Positions 26,865 through 35,948 of a stretch of 64,000 nt of DNA are shown here, in pieces; position 1 is the stretch's first letter; each line of letters begins with the position of its first letter. Source of the DNA: PLanc-01 sp034678485. Its GTDB lineage: Bacteria; Planctomycetota; Phycisphaerae; Sedimentisphaerales; Anaerobacaceae. Position numbers and translations under genes: made by a program. The stretch is from positions 1-64,000 of the forward strand of contig JAXDBU010000084.1 in the NCBI GenBank assembly GCA_034678485.1. The letters are read 5' to 3'. The notes beneath the pieces were generated by a model, which worked only from the letters and a program-made list of their open reading frames with translations, made no database searches and was not told the DNA's origin.

Positions 26865-28418
26865 GTGTGTGAGGATAGGCATGCTGCCGACAAGTGTTCG
26901 GATCATCACACCCACAAATCCCACAACGGTGTCTTCAAGGACACTGAGATCGTGATCGGGCTCGTGGGCACTGTGGGTACGCAACAGAAACGGGTGGCTG
27001 AAGCAATCGCAGATAGACTCAAGGCTTTCCAATACGACACGAGAGAGATCAGTGTATCGCGTAATGTCATCGGGGTGTTGTACGACGATATTCCTTCCTC
27101 GTTCACGTCAGAATTCGAGCGAGTGAGCACGTTCATCGACCGAGGCAACAGAGCACGTCAGTCATCGGGCGACAATTCGATTCTTGCGATGGGGGTCTGC
27201 TCGGAGATCTTCCGGGGGAGAACGCGTGATGATCATAGGAACGTTGAGCCCGGACACCGCATTACCTATATAGTCAGTTCCCTGAAACATCCGGAAGAGG
27301 TGAGACGCCTTCGACGCGTCTATGCCGATGGATTCTACCTTTTCGGGGTGTACTCCAGCAAAGACACGCGCCGTGACTATCTGCTGAAGGAAAAGGGAAT
27401 GGATGCGGCACAGGCGGAAGAACTGATCAAACGAGATGAGGACGAGGTAGAGGGCCACGGCCAGCACACGCGTGACACATTCCATCTCGCAGATTTCTTC
27501 ATCCATCTCAGTGATCAGGATGCCGCTTGGAAAAACAGCCTGTGGCGAATACTCGATCTCGTTTTCGGCAATCCCTACATCACGCCCAACTTCGATGAAT
27601 ACGCCATGTTCATGGCGTTCACCTCTGCTCTGAGATCAGCGGACCTCTCACGCCAAGTGGGAGCGGTCATAGCCCGCGACAATGAGATCCTCGCCACCGG
27701 AGCCAATGACTGCCCCAAGCCGGGTGGTGGTTTGTATTGGCCCGAATACGACCGCGAGGCATGCGAGTACGTGGACAGCAAGAATGGGCGGGACTACAAG
27801 CGCGGCGAAGACTCCAACAAGAAGGAACAACGCAAGATAGTCGAGGAGATACTGTCGCGCCTTGGCAAAGAGGTGGGCAAGTCAGAAGTCGAAGCTGCTC
27901 TCCTGAGGAGCGGGATTGGAGATCTTACAGAATATGGACGGGCCGTGCATGCCGAAATGGAAGCCCTGTTGTTCTGCGCGCGGAATGCTGTAGATGCCCG
28001 TGGAGCTACGTTGTATGCGACCACATTTCCTTGCCACAATTGCGCCAAACACATAATAGCCGCGGGGATTGCACGAGTTGTGTACGTGGAGCCCTACCCG
28101 AAGAGTAAGGCGTTGGATTTCCACGACGATGCGATTGCGCAAGCCGAAAGGCCCAATCCACCTCTCGTGGCATTTGAGCCGTTTGTTGGTATAGGCCCGA
28201 GGAAGTTCTTTGACCTGTTTTCTATGAGGCTCAGCACTGGGTTTGAATTGGTGCGTAAAGATCAAGATGGGCGCGTTTTGCACTGGCAACGTCCCGAGAG
28301 TTATGCAAGAATACAAATGTTGCCCTACTGCTACCTGGATCAAGAAGTGGACGTGACGAAGAGATTCGCTGAGTATCGGCAGGGACTGGAGAGTGGAAAT
28401 GGGACAGGCACAGGATAA
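26865..28418 (+). CDS. avcD: AvcD-type anti-phage dCTP deaminase
   Basis: The 517-residue protein has an N-terminal P-loop-like domain (IVIGLVGTVGTQQKR, near residue 27, a degenerate nucleotide-binding loop) and a C-terminal zinc deoxycytidylate deaminase domain. The catalytic HAE (His362, Glu364) and PCHNC (Cys390, Cys393) are intact, and the family's SADLSRQVGAVIAR precedes them. Such two-domain proteins deplete dCTP/dCMP during infection and abort phage growth. The GTG at 26865 has AGAGGAG at 26852-26858. Base composition looks more AT-rich than in the neighbouring genes, which suggests transfer. The 265 bases after it hold no supported gene. Confidence 0.9.
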   Translation: MCEDRHAADKCSDHHTHKSHNGVFKDTEIVIGLVGTVGTQQKRVAEAIADRLKAFQYDTREISVSRNVIGVLYDDIPSSFTSEFERVSTFIDRGNRARQSSGDNSILAMGVCSEIFRGRTRDDHRNVEPGHRITYIVSSLKHPEEVRRLRRVYADGFYLFGVYSSKDTRRDYLLKEKGMDAAQAEELIKRDEDEVEGHGQHTRDTFHLADFFIHLSDQDAAWKNSLWRILDLVFGNPYITPNFDEYAMFMAFTSALRSADLSRQVGAVIARDNEILATGANDCPKPGGGLYWPEYDREACEYVDSKNGRDYKRGEDSNKKEQRKIVEEILSRLGKEVGKSEVEAALLRSGIGDLTEYGRAVHAEMEALLFCARNAVDARGATLYATTFPCHNCAKHIIAAGIARVVYVEPYPKSKALDFHDDAIAQAERPNPPLVAFEPFVGIGPRKFFDLFSMRLSTGFELVRKDQDGRVLHWQRPESYARIQMLPYCYLDQEVDVTKRFAEYRQGLESGNGTGTG

Positions 28419-28683
28419 TAGTAAATCGCCTGGGGGCAACTGCAACAGCACCCCAAAACTGGCGGATCGTAGTTGCCCTGCGCATTTCATCGAGGCGCGA
28501 AGGATCTTCGAAAGCTGGCCGGAGTGGAAGAGAAACATAGGGCACAGACTCGATCCAGGCGGAAGCGCATCAGGGTCTGCGCAAGAGCCCAAAGAATAGG
28601 GCACTCTCGCGCAGCTATCACCGGTTGTGCAAATCACCCCTTGGCGGAGTGGATTCACGGCTCCAACACTCTGTCCATATCAT

Positions 28684-29652
28684 TCAGTGTGCGTCGGCAC
28701 GTCGGGATTTCAGTTCCCGCCAGGTGGTCAGGATGATGCCCTCGTTCTTGATGAAGGCGCGGATGTCCGGATCGAGCATGAGCTTCAGTTCCGCCTCGCG
28801 GGTCGCACCCGAGCCGGAGATGTGCTGGAAGACCTCCGTCGGCGCGGTGCAGTGGACGATGATCTCCGTGATGCCCGGCTTCATCGTGCGAAGCAGTTCG
28901 ATCATCTCCCGTTTTCGTCCCTCGTAGTCGCTGGCGTTCGTCGGCTTGGTCACCAGATCGTCGATCACAGGCAGACCCTCGCTCCAGACCTTCTCCGCAA
29001 AGGCGCAGATGAGGAGCTTGAATGCTCCGACCTCTCCGCCCACGTGCTGCATGTGGCCGCCGATCATGAGGATCGGGATGCCCTTCTCGATGCCCAGCTT
29101 CACGTATCGCTCGACAAACTGCGGGTGGAAGCACGTACCCATGTGACTGTCGAGGTGTGTCGGCCGGATGCCCATCGCCAGGGCCTTGTCGAGCTGGGCC
29201 CGGATCTCGGTCTCGAGCTCATCGGCCGTTGCGTGACTGACCACGTCGGCCACCTCGTTCCAGAGATAACCGTGCTCATCGACCAATCCCGGCACGACGG
29301 AATGTCCTGCGACCGGCCCCCACCGATAGTTCTTCCACTCCGCGTTGAGGGTCAGGTGGATGCCCGCGTCGATCTGCGGATGTTCCTTCACATAGGCCGC
29401 AAACTGCGGCACCCAGGGACACGGCATCATCACGCTCGTCGAGGTCGCCACCCCCTGATCGATGGCCCGCGTGGTCCCGAGGTTCGAGTCGTAAGACATC
29501 CCCGCGTCATCGACGTGGAAGATGACCGCGCGGGTCCCGCTGGGCCAGCCGAGCCGCTCGGCGTAAGTGGCCGGCTGCGGCCCCCCTTCGACACGACCCG
29601 CCAGCATGACGGTGACCGCTACGATCGCCTGGACACAGGGACTTGCCGACAT
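28684..29652 (-). CDS. Exported YdjC/ChbG-family carbohydrate deacetylase
   Basis: The 322-residue product starts with a hydrophobic signal (VQAIVAVTVMLAGRVEGG). The metal-site motif FHVDDAGMSYDSN, the later DAGIHLTLNAEW and the THLDSHMGTCFHPQF segment are the YdjC hallmarks. The family removes acetyl groups from N-acetylated sugars, with a metal held by Asp and His. The conserved ligands appear complete. It is converged upon by avcD and sits downstream of the DUF6768/sigma pair on the same - strand, with 31 bases between them. Confidence 0.85.
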   Translation of the reverse strand: MSASPCVQAIVAVTVMLAGRVEGGPQPATYAERLGWPSGTRAVIFHVDDAGMSYDSNLGTTRAIDQGVATSTSVMMPCPWVPQFAAYVKEHPQIDAGIHLTLNAEWKNYRWGPVAGHSVVPGLVDEHGYLWNEVADVVSHATADELETEIRAQLDKALAMGIRPTHLDSHMGTCFHPQFVERYVKLGIEKGIPILMIGGHMQHVGGEVGAFKLLICAFAEKVWSEGLPVIDDLVTKPTNASDYEGRKREMIELLRTMKPGITEIIVHCTAPTEVFQHISGSGATREAELKLMLDPDIRAFIKNEGIILTTWRELKSRRADAH

Positions 29653-29683
29653 TCGATTCTCCTTTCACGCCCGTCAAGGGCGC

Positions 29684-30058
29684 TCAATGAGAACCTGCAC
29701 GCGCGGTTTTGTCCAGTGCTTTCACCAATTCGGCGATACGGAGTTCCAGCCGCTTGATCTCCCACTTGACGCTGTTGCGGGCCATCATCTGCCAGGCAAG
29801 AACCTTCATCAGCCCGATGAACTGCACAAGGCAGACGAAGATCGACGCATACATGATCTGGCTTTGGGTCTCGTCGGTCTCGAAGAACTTCATGGCGGTG
29901 TAGCCCGCGGCCACAAAGAAGACGATCGCCCAGAACCAGATCAGCACCGTAATGGAAAGCATCCTGCGGCTGTAGAAGTCGCCGATCATGGTGCGGATCG
30001 AGTCCTCCCTGGCGCCATCGTACGTGTCATCGAGGATCTTGCGGATTTCGTCGTTCAT
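29684..30058 (-). CDS. Small membrane protein, DUF6768-like
   Basis: The 124-residue protein starts MNDEIRKILDDTYDGAREDS and has two hydrophobic helices (about residues 34-58 and 68-90). A C-terminal coiled stretch (WEIKRLELRIAELVKALDK) follows. I recognise this as the small protein often found right after an ECF sigma gene in planctomycetes (DUF6768). It starts 13 bases after the sigma factor stop, so the two are co-expressed. It may act as an anti-sigma or membrane tether, but the function is not established. Confidence 0.65.
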   Translation of the reverse strand: MNDEIRKILDDTYDGAREDSIRTMIGDFYSRRMLSITVLIWFWAIVFFVAAGYTAMKFFETDETQSQIMYASIFVCLVQFIGLMKVLAWQMMARNSVKWEIKRLELRIAELVKALDKTARAGSH

Positions 30059-30071
30059 TGTCCCGTCTCCT

Positions 30072-30617
30072 TCATTCAGGTGTGTCGCCCCAGAGGGCCT
30101 TCAGTTCATTTCGTGCCGCGTGCAGTCGCGACTTGACGGTCCCCTGCGGGACGTGCAGGATTGCAGCGACATCGTCGAGGGCGAGGCCCTCCAGATAGTA
30201 GAGCGCCAGCACGGTTCTGGCTGTATGGGAAAGCCGGTGCAGCACGCCGTTCAGATCGCAGGCCGTGACAATCGCCTGCGGGCCGTCCGCCTGGCGGGCT
30301 TCCCGGTCGAAATCCGCCGGCAGCAGCGCCATTTTGGGGCGTTTCCTGATCCAGTCGTCCGCCTTGTTCGTCACGATTCGGTAGACCCATGGGCCGAAGT
30401 GGGCCGGATCGTTCAGCTGGGAGATTCCCCGGACGACGGCCAGCCAACTCTCCTGGGTCACGTCCCAGGCAGCCTCCGAGTTGCCCGTCAGTCGCAGCGC
30501 GTAGCGCCACAGTCGCTTCTGCCATCGCGAGATGAGCAGTTCCATGGCCTTGCGGCTGCCGTCCTGGCAATCCATCACCAGCAGTTCATCAACAGGCTGC
30601 TCTCGACAATCGTCCAT
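30072..30617 (-). CDS. ECF-family RNA polymerase sigma factor
   Basis: The 181-residue protein has sigma region 2 (LISRWQKRLWRYALRLTGN, EAAWDVTQESWLAVVRGI, FGPWVYRIVTNKADDWIRK). Region 4 is at the end (LSHTARTVLALYYLEGLAL, DDVAAILHVPQGTVKSRLH), a clear helix-turn-helix. ECF sigma factors direct polymerase to stress or envelope genes. The downstream small membrane protein is the probable partner. No anti-sigma factor with a zinc-binding domain is visible. Confidence 0.92.
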   Translation of the reverse strand: MDDCREQPVDELLVMDCQDGSRKAMELLISRWQKRLWRYALRLTGNSEAAWDVTQESWLAVVRGISQLNDPAHFGPWVYRIVTNKADDWIRKRPKMALLPADFDREARQADGPQAIVTACDLNGVLHRLSHTARTVLALYYLEGLALDDVAAILHVPQGTVKSRLHAARNELKALWGDTPE

Positions 30618-30791
30618 CTCTGTTTGTTAAGTCTGTCTTATCACCTCGTCGGTTCATCCTCAACGCAGAAATCCGCGGCCCGGTCCAGGCGCCTGTCCGT
30701 GTTGGCGCCGCAAGGCGCTTCTCCGGATGCTCTTGCGGACACGCTGCGAACGGGACGACCGTGATTGCGGCCAGGTTTTTGGCATTTGGGC

Positions 30792-30819
30792 TTGTCTTTC
30801 CAGCGATTTGTCGTAGAAT
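30792..30819 (+). promoter_or_regulatory. Promoter of tRNA-Ser
   Basis: TTGTCT at 30792-30797 and TAGAAT at 30814-30819 are separated by 16 bases. The start would lie about 23 bases before the tRNA. Confidence 0.65.
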
Positions 30820-30848
30820 CAGAGAGCCACACGGCGTGGTGTGCCGTT

Positions 30849-30936
30849 GGAGAGGTGTCCGAGTGGCCTAAGGAGCGGTCTTGGAAAGGCCGTGTAGGGT
30901 TTATCTCTACCGCGGGTTCGAATCCCGCCCTCTCCG
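30849..30936 (+). tRNA. tRNA-Ser(GGA)
   Basis: The 88-base cloverleaf has acceptor stem GGAGAGG/CCTCTCC and anticodon GGA at 30883-30885 in the loop TTGGAAA. A long variable arm, as expected for Ser, and the T-loop GTTCGAATC complete it. The 3' CCA is not encoded. From 30937 to 31276 no gene is supported. Confidence 0.97.
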
Positions 30937-31276
30937 TTGCATTCCCTGTTTCCCGGATATGCCACAAGTCCTTGAACTGCAAGGACTTGGCTCGCCTTGT
31001 CGGCGTATGAGGGACGCATCGCACTCTAAGACAACTGCGTCCGACAAATCGTAGCACGTGGGAGGGGCCGAATCCGAGGATTTCCACCGGTCGTCCTCGG
31101 AGACGCTGGGTATGACGCCAACGCCGGTCAGGTTGGCGGCCGTTCGTTGTCTGCGCGTCGTGATGCACCCCCATTGCAGGCGGATGACTGTGCCCTGTAT
31201 CGCAGCGCAACGGGCCGGCTCTTCGGGTAGATCAAGTCTCGGCATTGCGAGATTGTCCGGAGAACGGAGCCGGAAC

Positions 31277-31294
31277 CATTGACACGTGTCAATG
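31277..31294. promoter_or_regulatory. LacI-type operator O1 (perfect 18-base palindrome)
   Basis: CATTGACACGTGTCAATG reads identically on both strands, centred on CG as LacI-family operators are. No matching -10 element follows, so it is probably an auxiliary operator for the promoter 100 bases downstream. The 14-base core is identical to the site at 39845. Confidence 0.75.
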
Positions 31295-31348
31295 CCGATT
31301 GAGGCGTTTCTTGCGGGTTGTCGGGCCCTTCGAGACGGTCCGAACACC

Positions 31349-31406
31349 AAAAAGCAAAAAAAACGCCAAAAAGGGGTTGACACGTGTAAACCTCCCGCGT
31401 TAATAT
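31349..31406 (+). promoter_or_regulatory. Promoter with overlapping operator O2 and upstream A-tracts
   Basis: TTGACA at 31377-31382 is the -35 element, and TAATAT at 31401-31406 is the likely -10, with 18 bases between them. The operator TTGACACGTGTAAA (31377-31390) covers the -35 box, so bound repressor would block polymerase. A-tracts of 5, 8 and 5 bases (31349-31353, 31356-31363, 31368-31372) are spaced roughly by one helical turn and may bend DNA or serve as an UP element. Transcription would enter a 350-base leader. Confidence 0.7.
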
Positions 31407-31764
31407 GGCGATGATACCTGTGCCTGATCGATTCGGCGCACCTGTCCCGCACGGTGTTGGAGTTGACGGGCAGGGCTTCCCGGTCCTGTGCCTTGCTCGC
31501 GGACAGGTGAACCCAGGCCGGAACGGGTGCGGACAGTGTTGGTCGGAGAATGCGAATGACGCCTTTCATGTGCGAGTAGAGAGAATCCCACTGGCCCCTC
31601 CGACAACAGGATTCGACGCTATCGTCGCCCACGCCCATCGGACGGGTGCAATGAACCGGAAGGAAAAGGAGGTTCTATGATGCACTGAGCGGATGCGTTT
31701 CCTGTGGACTCGCCACTGTATTTCTGTGACGCCCCTCTGGAGGGGGCTGGTAGGAGGTTTCAGA
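31407..31764 (+). other. Long leader without a supported gene; mini-ORF at 31677-31688
   Basis: No domain is recognisable in this leader. A strong AAAAGGAGG site (31664-31672) precedes a three-codon frame ATG ATG CAC TGA at 31677-31688. A short stem of the CCCCT/AGGGG type lies near 31730. A role in attenuation or translation control is possible but not shown. Confidence 0.4.
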
Positions 31765-34700
31765 ATGAACAGACGACTGGTGTGTCTTCTCATGGGGGTG
31801 GTTGTATTCGGGTTCTTCTCGCAGGGACAGGCTGCCCAACTGGCTCACCGTTGGAGCTTCAATGGGGACCTGAAGGACTCGGTAGGGGACAAGAACGCGA
31901 CGATCGTGGACGGAGGATCCAATGACGCCATTCTATCCGACACGGAAGTCACCCTGACAGGGGGGACCCGGAGCAATTCGGATTACGTCGATCTGCCGGA
32001 CCATGTCCTGAGCAGTCTGGGCAGCACCGTCACGATCGAAGTGTGGGCGACACAAATCTCGGTGCAGAACTGGTCCCGCGTTTTCGCTTTTGGCAGCGGT
32101 ACTGCCGAGCACATGTGCATGAGCTGGTGCAAGGGCACCGATCTGAACACCGACCACGTGGAGTATTTCACCGCCAACGACAATTCCCGATTGGACAACA
32201 CGAACGCACCCTACACGCTGGGGGTGCAGTTCCATATTGTGGTTGTGTTCGAGCCGGGTCTGATGAGCTGGTACACGGCGCGAGCCGACAGCGCCCGGTT
32301 GGGAGAGGCCAAGGGGTCGTTCACTATCAGCGACGTGTCGCAGCTCAACGACATCAACTGCTGGCTGGGCCGTTCCCATTACGAAGACGGCACCGCCAAC
32401 GCCAGCTACGACGAATTCCGCCTTTGGATCGGCGCCCTGTCGGAAACCGAGCGGGAGGAGCTTCATCAGGCAGGTCCGGATGCACAACCGCAAACCAGCG
32501 TAGCCTACATCATCTCTCCGGGCAACAATGCCGGTGAGGTGTCCGTTGCACAAGACCTTGTTTGGGGAGCCGGCGCATACGCCGCTTCGCACGACGTGTA
32601 CTTCGGCACCGTCCGGGGTGATGTGGAGAACGCCAGCCGAGACAATCCGCTGGGCGTGCTGATCAGCCGGGGGCAGGTTGACACCATGCACGATTTGACC
32701 GGCGCACTCGATTACGGCCAGATCTATTACTGGCGCATCGATGAGGTCAATCCGCTTCCCGACGAGACGATCTTCAAGGGCGACGTCTGGACCTTCACCA
32801 CGGAATTGTATGCCTATCCCATCGAGGGCGTCATCGCGACAAGCAACGCCACCTCGGACGCAAACTCCGACCCGGAGAAAACCGTGGACGGGTCCGGCCT
32901 GAACGACAGCGACCAGCACTCAACGCTGGACACCGACATGTGGGCCGGCACGACGGGCGGCGCCGAGCCGGTCTGGATCCAATATGAGTTCGACAGAGTC
33001 CACAAACTGCATGAGCTGTGGGTCTGGAATTACAACCTGGCGTTGGAGTCCATGTTCGGACTGGGATTCAAAGACGTCGCCGTTGAGTATTCGACCGATA
33101 GGACGGAGTGGACAACCCTCGGGGACTTCCCATTTGTCCAGGCTACAGGCAAGGCGAGCTACAAGGCCAACACGGTGGTCGATTTCAACGGGGCAGCGGC
33201 CCGGTACGTTCGTCTAACGGCGAAAAGTGCCTACGGCACAACGGGCACGTGCGGCCTGAGCGAGGTCCGCTTCTACTACGTGCCGGTCCTGGCCAGGCAG
33301 CCGCAGCCGGAAGCCGACGCGGTGGACGTGAGCGTCAATACGATCCTGGATTGGCGCGCCGGTCGGGAAGCTGCCTCGCATCAGGTGTATCTGGGAACGG
33401 ATGCAGACGATCTGGCCCTCGCCGGCACCGTCACCGATAGCGAATACGATCCGGGCACCCTCGACCTGGGCACCCCGTATTACTGGAAGATCGTCGAGGT
33501 CAACGACGCCGAAACACCCAGCACCTGGGAAGGCGGTGTCTGGAGTTTCACTACCGAAGAATATAAGTCGATCGACAACTTCGAGAGCTACAACAACAGC
33601 GACAATCTCATCTACGAGACCTGGTACGACGGCTTCGGAGGTGATACATCGCTTGGCGGCTCCATGGCGGGATACATTGACACTCCTTTCATGGAGACGG
33701 GTATCGTCAGAAGCGACCGTCAATCCATGCCTTTTGCCTACGACAACGACGGCGGCTTCGTAAACGTCAATGGCGTGGCCAGTTCGCCGACGTTCTCGGA
33801 AGTGGTGTGCGAGTTCGACTCGACCCAGGATTGGACGGCAGCCGGAGCCGAGACGCTCGTGCTGTATTTCTGCGGCTGTCTCGACAATGACGCCGCCCAG
33901 TTGTATCTCAAGGTCAACAGCATCCCGGTAGACTACGACGGCGGCGCCACCCAGCTTCAGGCGCCTGTCTGGAAGCAGTGGAGCGTGGACCTCGCGTCTC
34001 TGGGAAGCGCCGCGACGAAGGTCAGGACGCTGACCATTGGCGTCTCCGGCGGGGGCTCCGGCCTGCTGTACATCGACGACATCCGACTGTATCGCACGGC
34101 GCCGTCCACGCCGGAACCGGCGGTCGATCCCGGTACGGGCGATCTGGTCGCTCGCTACACGTTCGAGAACAACCTGACGGATGTCACCGGCAATGGGCAC
34201 GACGGCTCGTCACCCTGGGCGATGACCTATGTCGAGGGGCCGGGCGACTACGGCCAGGCCGTCAGCTTCAACGGTCAGGGGGATTACGTCGACCTGGCCA
34301 TCGGTTCGCTCGTGCCCACGCTGGCGGACTGCACCATTGCGACCCTGGTGAACTTCACGAACAACGGGAATGCCTGGCAGCGAATCTTCGATTTCGGCAA
34401 CGGCAGCTCGAGCAGCTACATGCTGCTGTGTCCGTGTTCGAGCACGAGCGGCCCAATCTGGTTTGCCATCACGACGTCCGGCGGTGGCGGCGAGTCCGTG
34501 GTCACCACCGACTCCACCCTGCCGACGGGCTGGCACCATGTAGCTGTGGTGATCGTCAGCGCCGGCAAGACGGTACAGATCTACGTGGACGGCCAGCTGG
34601 CGGCAGAAGGGCCGACGGCCACCTTGCCGACCGATCTCGGGACGACCGCGCAGAACTGGCTCGGCCGGTCCCAGTATGAGGTGGACGAGTACTTTGAAGG

Positions 34701-34776
34701 TTCGCTCGACGACTTCCGCATCTACCGCCGTGCCTTGTCCGGCCCGGAGATTCGATATCTGGTTGGCGACCGGTAG
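31765..34776 (+). CDS. Large secreted LamG / F5-8-like multidomain protein
   Basis: The 1003-residue protein begins MNRRLVCLLMGVVVFGFFS, a signal peptide ending at AQA. A LamG (concanavalin-like) domain follows at about residues 25-235 (RWSFNGDLKDSVGDKNATI). A Fn3-like fold comes next (HDVYFGTVRGDVENAS), then a discoidin-like domain with RYVRLTAKSAYGTTGTCGLS, and a second Fn3-like part. A C-terminal LamG ends with EYFEGSLDDFRIYRRALSG. TAGGAGGT at 31751-31758 fixes the start. Such proteins bind glycans on the cell surface or outside. It follows the O1/O2 promoter, so it is the first gene of the putative arabinan unit. No catalytic motif is seen. Confidence 0.85.
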   Translation: MNRRLVCLLMGVVVFGFFSQGQAAQLAHRWSFNGDLKDSVGDKNATIVDGGSNDAILSDTEVTLTGGTRSNSDYVDLPDHVLSSLGSTVTIEVWATQISVQNWSRVFAFGSGTAEHMCMSWCKGTDLNTDHVEYFTANDNSRLDNTNAPYTLGVQFHIVVVFEPGLMSWYTARADSARLGEAKGSFTISDVSQLNDINCWLGRSHYEDGTANASYDEFRLWIGALSETEREELHQAGPDAQPQTSVAYIISPGNNAGEVSVAQDLVWGAGAYAASHDVYFGTVRGDVENASRDNPLGVLISRGQVDTMHDLTGALDYGQIYYWRIDEVNPLPDETIFKGDVWTFTTELYAYPIEGVIATSNATSDANSDPEKTVDGSGLNDSDQHSTLDTDMWAGTTGGAEPVWIQYEFDRVHKLHELWVWNYNLALESMFGLGFKDVAVEYSTDRTEWTTLGDFPFVQATGKASYKANTVVDFNGAAARYVRLTAKSAYGTTGTCGLSEVRFYYVPVLARQPQPEADAVDVSVNTILDWRAGREAASHQVYLGTDADDLALAGTVTDSEYDPGTLDLGTPYYWKIVEVNDAETPSTWEGGVWSFTTEEYKSIDNFESYNNSDNLIYETWYDGFGGDTSLGGSMAGYIDTPFMETGIVRSDRQSMPFAYDNDGGFVNVNGVASSPTFSEVVCEFDSTQDWTAAGAETLVLYFCGCLDNDAAQLYLKVNSIPVDYDGGATQLQAPVWKQWSVDLASLGSAATKVRTLTIGVSGGGSGLLYIDDIRLYRTAPSTPEPAVDPGTGDLVARYTFENNLTDVTGNGHDGSSPWAMTYVEGPGDYGQAVSFNGQGDYVDLAIGSLVPTLADCTIATLVNFTNNGNAWQRIFDFGNGSSSSYMLLCPCSSTSGPIWFAITTSGGGGESVVTTDSTLPTGWHHVAVVIVSAGKTVQIYVDGQLAAEGPTATLPTDLGTTAQNWLGRSQYEVDEYFEGSLDDFRIYRRALSGPEIRYLVGDR

Positions 34777-34841
34777 CAGGGTGAATTCTCTGATTCAAGC
34801 CGGAGCGGATCGACGGCTGGAATCCGCAGGGGCTCAGACAC

Positions 34842-34874
34842 GTGTAGCTTCGCCGCGCGTCGGCGAAGCTGCAC
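34842..34874 (+). terminator. Strong hairpin after the LamG gene
   Basis: A 14-base-pair stem (GTGTAGCTTCGCCG with CGGCGAAGCTGCAC, one T-G pair) has a CGCGT loop. It lies 66 bases after the LamG stop. There is no T-run, so it may be a 3'-end stabiliser or partial terminator, not a classical one. Its left edge overlaps a core GACACGTGT like that of the LacI operators. Confidence 0.45.
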
Positions 34875-34952
34875 GCGGCCTGGGCGCGGCGCCGGGCTTC
34901 AGACCGTCCGGCAAATCGGCGCCACAGCAGATTATGGAAGGAAGACAGGATC

Positions 34953-35726
34953 ATGCAAAGAAAAGCATTTACGCTCATCGAGTTGCTGGTCGTCATCGCC
35001 GTCATAGCGGTTCTGATGAGCATTCTTCTGCCCGCCCTGGGTCGGGCCAGAGAACAGGCGAGGGTCCAATCCTGCGCGTCGCGGGTGCGTCAGCATGTGC
35101 TGGCGCTGACCATGTACGCGGATGACAACAGCTCGAAACTGCCGCTGCCGCTGACCGCCGGCAATTGGCTGTGGGACATGGGGACCAACACGGTCAACTA
35201 CATGCTCAAAACCGGCCTGACGCGGGAAATGTTCTATTGCCCGTCGAATGCGATCCAGCAGAAGTACAACGATCATTTCTGGACGTACGGTGTCACCGGG
35301 CAATGGGACGGTACGCAATTCGTCAATACGGCCCAGACGGACTTCATCGTCTCCGGGTACTGCTATGTCATGGAAGTCGCCGGGACCACCAAGCGGGCCA
35401 AGATCAAGACCTACCCCAACGATGGGGATATCGGAGTGAGCAAGATCTGGTGCAAGACCAGCGTGGAGAAGAACCCCGGTTTGAGGGAACTGACCATTGA
35501 CGCCACGCTGGCGGAGGCGGATTCCGCGACCCAGCACGGCTATGATTTCGGAATGATCAAGTCGGGTGGCTCCTGGAGCGAAGGCGGATTCGTCGACCAG
35601 ACCAGCCATCTCAAGACGGACGAGGAACCGCGAGGCGGGAACATCGGCTTCCTGGACGGCCACGTCGCGTGGCGACCCTGGAGTGAGATGAGAAACCGGT
35701 ACGGCGCCATAACTTTCTGGTGGTGA
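34953..35726 (+). CDS. Pseudopilin-like protein with prepilin N-terminus
   Basis: The 257-residue protein starts with the prepilin processing site KAFTLIELLVVIAVIAVLMS and one membrane helix. The C-terminal NIGFLDGHVAWRPWSEM carries the F-x-D-G-H form common in planctomycete type II secretion-like pseudopilins (the DUF1559 group and relatives). A prepilin peptidase would cut before Phe. It lies 176 bases after the LamG gene. Its substrate or role is unknown. The family is greatly expanded in planctomycetes and often accompanies LamG proteins. Confidence 0.85.
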   Translation: MQRKAFTLIELLVVIAVIAVLMSILLPALGRAREQARVQSCASRVRQHVLALTMYADDNSSKLPLPLTAGNWLWDMGTNTVNYMLKTGLTREMFYCPSNAIQQKYNDHFWTYGVTGQWDGTQFVNTAQTDFIVSGYCYVMEVAGTTKRAKIKTYPNDGDIGVSKIWCKTSVEKNPGLRELTIDATLAEADSATQHGYDFGMIKSGGSWSEGGFVDQTSHLKTDEEPRGGNIGFLDGHVAWRPWSEMRNRYGAITFWW

Positions 35727-35844
35727 AAAGGAGGATTTCCACGGCCGTCTCACACGCGTCGCGTTGCATTGTACCGGGGGCCTTGGTTCCGGGATTCCAG
35801 ACGATTGTTGGGGACTTCGAGACGTTATTCTCGGGAAAGGAATC

Positions 35845-35873
35845 TGGACTTGTGGTAAGCGGGTGCATATAAA
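35845..35873 (+). promoter_or_regulatory. Probable promoter of the lacI-type gene
   Basis: TGGACT at 35845-35850, 17 bases, then TATAAA at 35868-35873. This gives the regulator its own start about 70 bases before the ATG. No operator palindrome overlaps it, so the regulator may be expressed independently of its target. Confidence 0.5.
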
Positions 35874-35948
35874 TGGATCTCATACGGGCCGGGAAACATC
35901 CGGTGGTATCGGGTCCGGCTTCATGGTGGGATACGAGGGATTCATAGC

